A stretch of 8,500 nucleotides of DNA from an uncultured Collinsella sp. Its GTDB lineage: Bacteria > Actinomycetota > Coriobacteriia > Coriobacteriales > Coriobacteriaceae. How positions within the stretch are numbered: the stretch's first letter is position 1; each line of letters opens with the position of its first letter. Made by a program: the position numbers and the translations under genes. Shown piece by piece: positions 5,103-8,500 of the stretch. A model generated the notes under the pieces. It did not search any database and was not told the origin of the DNA. It saw only the letters and a list, made by a program, of their open reading frames with translations. The stretch is taken from NCBI GenBank assembly GCA_958407555.1, contig CATYJC010000073.1, positions 1 through 8,500 of the forward strand, written 5' to 3'.

Positions 5103-7880
5103 ATGATTCTCAACGGACCGGGGATTAGCTACACCGAGCCCGATATCGGCGCGGAGTTTGTGCCGCCGCTGCCGGAGCATCCGCGCGAGGCCATCGTCAA
5201 ACTGTGCGAGCACTGCACCAACCGCCTGCTGCATCGCGACGAGCTGCTGGGCTACGAGTACTGGTCGTTTGCCGAGGCCGCGACCGACGAGCAGGCCGAG
5301 GTACTCTGCAAGATGAAGATGCGTCGTCCCTATACACTGCCCGAGATGGTCAAGCTCACTGGCATGCCCGAGGCAGATATCGAGAAGATGCTCGACGACA
5401 TGAGCTACACGGGTTTGCTCGAGTACAACTGGGAAAATCCCGAGCGCGCCAAGCAGTGGGTGCTGCCCATGCTGGTACCGGGTTCCGCCGAGTTCCTCAA
5501 CATGCGCGTGAGCCAGCTCGAGGAGCATCCGGTCTACGCCAAGTTCTTTGAGCAGGCGTCCAAGGGTCCGCTGTCCAAAGCCACGCCGATGGTACCGCCC
5601 GGAGGCGCCGGTATCGGCATGCACGTCATTCCGGTCGAGAAGGCTATCGATGCTTCGAGCGCCTCGGTGCCGATTGAGCATATCGAGCATTGGCTCGACA
5701 AATACGAGGGTAAGTATGCCGCCAGCACCTGCAGCTGCCGCGCGAGCCGTCGCGTGATGGGCGAGGGCTGCGCCGACGACCCCGCCGACTGGTGCATTGC
5801 CGTGGGCGATATGGCCGACTACGTGGTCGAGACCGACCGTGGTCATTACGTGACGCGCGACGAGGTCTACGACATCTTGCGCCAGGCCGAGGACAACGGC
5901 TTTGTGCACCAGATCACCAATATCGACGGCGAGAACAAGATCTTCGCCATCTGCAACTGCAACGTCAACGTGTGCTACGCACTGCGCACCTCGCAGCTGT
6001 TCAACACGCCCAACCTGTCGCGATCGGCCTATGTCGCCAAGGTCGAGAAGGACAAGTGCGTGGCCTGCGGTCGCTGCGTTGAAGTGTGCCCGGCCGGTGC
6101 CGCCAAGCTGGGCCAGAAGCTCTGCAGCAAAAAGGCCGGCGGACAGGTGCCCGAGTATCCGCGCCAAGAGCTGCCCGATGCCACCAAGTGGGACCACACC
6201 AAGTGGTCGCCCAACTACCGCAACGATAACCGTATCGAGACGCACGAGTCCGGCACCGCGCCCTGCAAGACGGCTTGCCCCGCGCACGTTGCCGTTCAGG
6301 GCTATCTGAAGCTTGCGGCACAGGGGCGCTATGACGAGGCGCTGGCGCTCATCAAGCGCGAGAACCCGCTGCCCGCTATCTGCGGCCGCGTGTGCAACCG
6401 CCGCTGCGAGGATGCCTGCACCCGCGGCCGTGTGGACGCCGCCGTGGCTATCGACGAGGTCAAGAAGTTTATCGCCCAGCGCGATCTTGATGCCGCGACC
6501 CGCTATGTCCCGCCCGTGGTGACGCCGACACGCGCTGGCGGCTTCGATCAGAAGATCGCCATCATCGGTGCCGGCCCGGCCGGTCTGTCCTGCGCCTTCT
6601 ATCTGGCCGAGAAGGGCTACAAGCCCGTCGTGTTCGAGAAGAACGAGCGCCCGGGCGGCATGCTCACCTACGGTATTCCCAGCTTTAAGCTGGAGAAGGA
6701 CGTTATCGAGGCAGAGGTCGAGATCATTCGCCTGATGGGCGCCGAGTTCCGCTATGGCGTGGAGGTCGGTCGCGATGTGACGCTCGACGAGCTGCGCGCG
6801 CAGGGCTTTAAGGCCTTTTATGTTGCCATCGGCTGCCAGGGCGGCCGCCTCGCCGGTATTCCGGGCGAGGATGCCGAGGACGTGACCGTGGCTGTCGACT
6901 TTTTGCGCGAGGTCAACAGTGGCAAGATCGACGCGCTGTCCGGCCGCACCATCGTGGTGGGCGGCGGCAACGTTGCTATCGATGTCGCGCGCAACGCCTG
7001 CCGTCTGGGTTCCGAGCACGTTGAGATGTTCTGCCTGGAGAGCGAGGCCCAGATGCCCGCCAGCGAGGAGGAGCGTTGCGAGGCCGTTGAGGACGGCGCT
7101 CACAACAGCTGCGGCTGGGGCCCCAAGGAGGTTCACCTGGACGAGGCCGGTCGTGTGTGCGGTATCACCTTCAAGCGCTGCACGCGTGTCTTTGACGACG
7201 AGGGCCGGTTTGCGCCCGAGTACGACGAGAACGATCTGCGCCGTGTCGATGCCGACCGTGTCGTCATGTCGATTGGCCAGTCCATTGTGTGGGGCGACCT
7301 GCTGGCTGGCTCCAAGGTGGAACTTGGCCGCGGCCAGGGTGCTCTTGCCGACCCCCAGACCTATCAGACCGCCGAGCCCGACATCTTTGTGGGCGGCGAC
7401 GTCTACACCGGTCCGAGCTTTGCCATCGACGCCATCGCCGCCGGTCACGAGGCCGCCGTGTCCATCCATCGCTTTGTGCAGCCGGGCTCCACGCTCACCA
7501 TCGGCCGCAACCAGCGCCACTACACCGCGCTCGACCGCGACGATGTCGTGATCGAGAGCTACGACAACGCGAGCCGCGAGGTGGCGCATGTCGACCGCGA
7601 GCGCGAGAAGGCTGCGCCGTTTAGCGAGTACGTCGAGACCTTTACCGAGGAGCAGGTGCGCGCCGAGACCGCCCGCTGCCTGGGCTGCGGTGCCTCGATC
7701 GTCGACCCCAACAAGTGCATCGGCTGCGGCCTGTGCACCACCAAGTGCGCGTTCGATGCCATCCACCTGGATCGCGATCGCCCCGAGTGCTCCACGATGG
7801 TCAAATACGAGCAAAAGCTCCCAAGCCTCGGCAAGTATGCGCTTAAGCGTGCTATCAAGATCAAATTTGGTCGCAAGTAA
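5103..7880 (+). CDS. Multidomain iron-sulfur FAD/NAD(P) oxidoreductase, 925 aa
   Basis: A soluble electron-transfer flavoprotein. The ATG at 5103 is chosen because GAAGGG lies six bases upstream; the frame stays open further left but runs through the operators. Residues 30-130 begin with CEHC (35-38) and look like a winged-helix fold. Residues 205-295 carry a CSCR motif (210-213), C223, C231 and a CNCNVNVC group (284-291), probably metal ligands. A ferredoxin-type motif CVACGRCVEVCP (319-330) follows. From 385 the protein matches GltD, NfnB and dihydropyrimidine dehydrogenase: CKTAC (388-392), then CGRVC and CEDAC (427-439), the N-terminal iron-sulfur ligands of that family. The FAD site is IIGAGPAGL (487-495), the pyridine-nucleotide site VVGGGNVAIDVAR (618-630), and the second FAD contact GGDVYTGPSFAIDAIAAG (764-781). 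A C-terminal ferredoxin segment has C859, C862, C872, C875, C878 and C882. It probably moves electrons between NAD(P)H and an iron-sulfur partner; the end substrate is unknown. It lacks the large glutamate synthase subunit nearby, so it is not a plain GltD. Confidence 0.9.
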   Translation: MILNGPGISYTEPDIGAEFVPPLPEHPREAIVKLCEHCTNRLLHRDELLGYEYWSFAEAATDEQAEVLCKMKMRRPYTLPEMVKLTGMPEADIEKMLDDMSYTGLLEYNWENPERAKQWVLPMLVPGSAEFLNMRVSQLEEHPVYAKFFEQASKGPLSKATPMVPPGGAGIGMHVIPVEKAIDASSASVPIEHIEHWLDKYEGKYAASTCSCRASRRVMGEGCADDPADWCIAVGDMADYVVETDRGHYVTRDEVYDILRQAEDNGFVHQITNIDGENKIFAICNCNVNVCYALRTSQLFNTPNLSRSAYVAKVEKDKCVACGRCVEVCPAGAAKLGQKLCSKKAGGQVPEYPRQELPDATKWDHTKWSPNYRNDNRIETHESGTAPCKTACPAHVAVQGYLKLAAQGRYDEALALIKRENPLPAICGRVCNRRCEDACTRGRVDAAVAIDEVKKFIAQRDLDAATRYVPPVVTPTRAGGFDQKIAIIGAGPAGLSCAFYLAEKGYKPVVFEKNERPGGMLTYGIPSFKLEKDVIEAEVEIIRLMGAEFRYGVEVGRDVTLDELRAQGFKAFYVAIGCQGGRLAGIPGEDAEDVTVAVDFLREVNSGKIDALSGRTIVVGGGNVAIDVARNACRLGSEHVEMFCLESEAQMPASEEERCEAVEDGAHNSCGWGPKEVHLDEAGRVCGITFKRCTRVFDDEGRFAPEYDENDLRRVDADRVVMSIGQSIVWGDLLAGSKVELGRGQGALADPQTYQTAEPDIFVGGDVYTGPSFAIDAIAAGHEAAVSIHRFVQPGSTLTIGRNQRHYTALDRDDVVIESYDNASREVAHVDREREKAAPFSEYVETFTEEQVRAETARCLGCGASIVDPNKCIGCGLCTTKCAFDAIHLDRDRPECSTMVKYEQKLPSLGKYALKRAIKIKFGRK

Positions 7881-7914
7881 GTAGCCATAACGGGAACGGC
7901 GGAAGGAATTAACA

Positions 7915-8343
7915 GTGCACGAGCTCGGAATCGTTTACCACATCATTCGCGATGTCGAGAACGTGGCGCGCGCCAATGGCGTGAGTCGCGTTTCGAGCGT
8001 CACGCTGCTGCTGGGCGAGGTCTCGGGCGTCGTCCCCGACTTGCTGCTCGACGCTTGGCGCTGGGCGGCAGATAAAAAGCCTATCACGCAGGGCGCGGAG
8101 CTTGTCGTGGAGCCTGTCGAGGCCGTGACGCATTGCGAGGCGTGCGGCCGCGACTATGCGACCGTCGAGCACGGCAAGACCTGCCCCCATTGCGGCAGTG
8201 GCGAGACATACCTGCTGCAGGGCCAGGAGGTCATGATCAAGCAGATCGAGACCCCCGACGAGGAACCGGCAGACACTGCCCCCGACGGCCCTTCCGACGT
8301 CCTCGACGCCGTCGATGCCGCTCACCCCCTCCACATCGTCTAG
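7915..8343 (+). CDS. hypA: HypA-like nickel/zinc-binding protein with C-terminal extension, 142 aa
   Basis: The protein starts MHELGIV, the HypA hallmark in which His2 and the N-terminus bind nickel. The zinc site is made by CEAC (74-77) and CPHC (90-93). HypA hands nickel to [NiFe]-hydrogenase precursors with HypB, and in some bacteria to urease. The start is GTG at 7915, with GGAAGGA seven bases upstream; this start places His at position 2, as the family requires. The family is usually 110-120 residues long, and this one has about 28 further residues, acidic and Pro/Asp-rich, ending in HPLHIV. It begins 34 bases after the oxidoreductase stop and should share its transcript. No hypB, other hyp gene or hydrogenase lies in the window, so a role in hydrogenase maturation is not supported by context. 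It may instead serve the oxidoreductase or act as a metal sensor or carrier. Confidence 0.87.
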   Translation: MHELGIVYHIIRDVENVARANGVSRVSSVTLLLGEVSGVVPDLLLDAWRWAADKKPITQGAELVVEPVEAVTHCEACGRDYATVEHGKTCPHCGSGETYLLQGQEVMIKQIETPDEEPADTAPDGPSDVLDAVDAAHPLHIV

Positions 8344-8354
8344 GATTCCCTATA

Positions 8355-8421
8355 AGTTGCGGTGAAATAGTTCCTAAATCCAGCCTTCTGGCTCTTAAAC
8401 AAGAACTATTCCACCGCAACT
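8355..8421. repeat. Palindromic REP/MITE-like repeat, copy 2
   Basis: The left arm AGTTGCGGTGAAATAGTTC (8355-8373) pairs with GAACTATTCCACCGCAACT (8403-8421), with one A-opposite-C mismatch. The outer 16 bases of both arms match copy 1 at 1339-1405, but the next bases differ (TTC/GAA here, GGGAC/GTCCC there) and still pair. The loop holds its own small hairpin, AGCC (8382-8385) with GGCT (8390-8393). The preceding bases ATA are also shared with copy 1, giving 19 identical bases on the left side. Confidence 0.87.
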
Positions 8422-8426
8422 TTTTT
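8355..8426 (+). terminator. Intrinsic terminator formed by repeat copy 2, behind hypA
   Basis: The long stem of copy 2 starts 11 bases after the hypA stop codon and is followed by six T residues (8421-8426). In position and form it should end the oxidoreductase-hypA transcript. Copy 1 lacks this T-run, so the terminator role is particular to this copy. Confidence 0.65.
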
Positions 8427-8500
8427 GAGTAGTTTCGTAGATCATAAGTCGCGCAAATAGTCAAGTCATACCTGTTTGAACAAAGTAGCGGCAGTACAAG

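Noticed and set aside
4992..7814. A 940-codon open frame on the minus strand, opposite the oxidoreductase gene
   Set aside because: It mirrors the GC-rich codon pattern of the plus-strand gene, has no recognisable domain and is rich in Ala, Gly, Val, Leu and His as expected for an antisense frame. The plus strand encodes clear cofactor motifs over the same span.
1339..8421. The two palindromic repeats as a CRISPR array or as ends of one composite transposon
   Set aside because: There are only two copies, 7 kb apart and with internal palindromes. The genes between show no transposase, and each copy is itself a complete hairpin. Two dispersed repeats explain this better.
8427..8500. A possible promoter or gene start at the right edge
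   Set aside because: Some AT-rich hexamers are present, but no box pair with correct spacing, no ribosome-binding site and no open frame of note could be supported in 74 bases.

Overview
The window is high-GC bacterial DNA with tightly packed genes. The proteins and the repeated AGTTGCGGTGAAATAG-type palindromes fit an anaerobic gut actinobacterium of the class Coriobacteriia, most likely Collinsella or a close relative. That assignment is an inference from recall of such genomes and was not tested by a search.

Left part (1-1410, rightward): the 3' end of a ClpB-type disaggregase gene enters from the left edge and is closed by a strong intrinsic terminator. A short gene for a 57-residue charged protein follows. 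Next comes the first copy (1339-1405) of a palindromic repeat, which separates it from the convergent neighbour.

Middle part (1447-4916, leftward): a gene for a 500-residue single-pass membrane-anchored protein of unknown function reads leftward. Upstream of it are a leftward intrinsic terminator and a stem-loop that lie behind a separate two-gene unit. That unit consists of a TetR-family regulator followed by a polytopic membrane protein resembling the DUF5692 family.

Right part (5103-8343, rightward): reading away from the TetR gene is a 925-residue iron-sulfur flavoprotein. It joins an unusual cysteine-rich N-terminal region, a ferredoxin-like cluster, a GltD/NfnB-type FAD and NAD(P) oxidoreductase core, and a C-terminal ferredoxin-like segment. 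A HypA-like metal-binding protein with a C-terminal extension follows 34 bases later. The second copy of the palindrome (8355-8421), with a T-run, ends this unit. Bases 8427-8500 show no feature I can support.

The divergent intergenic region (4917-5102) holds two near-identical 15-bp palindromes of the form TTGACR-N3-YGTCAA, centred 23 bp apart. They are the natural candidate operators for the TetR protein. Taken together, TetR, the membrane protein, the fused oxidoreductase and the HypA-like protein look like one regulated redox module. Its substrate cannot be read from the sequence, and this is the most interesting part of the window.
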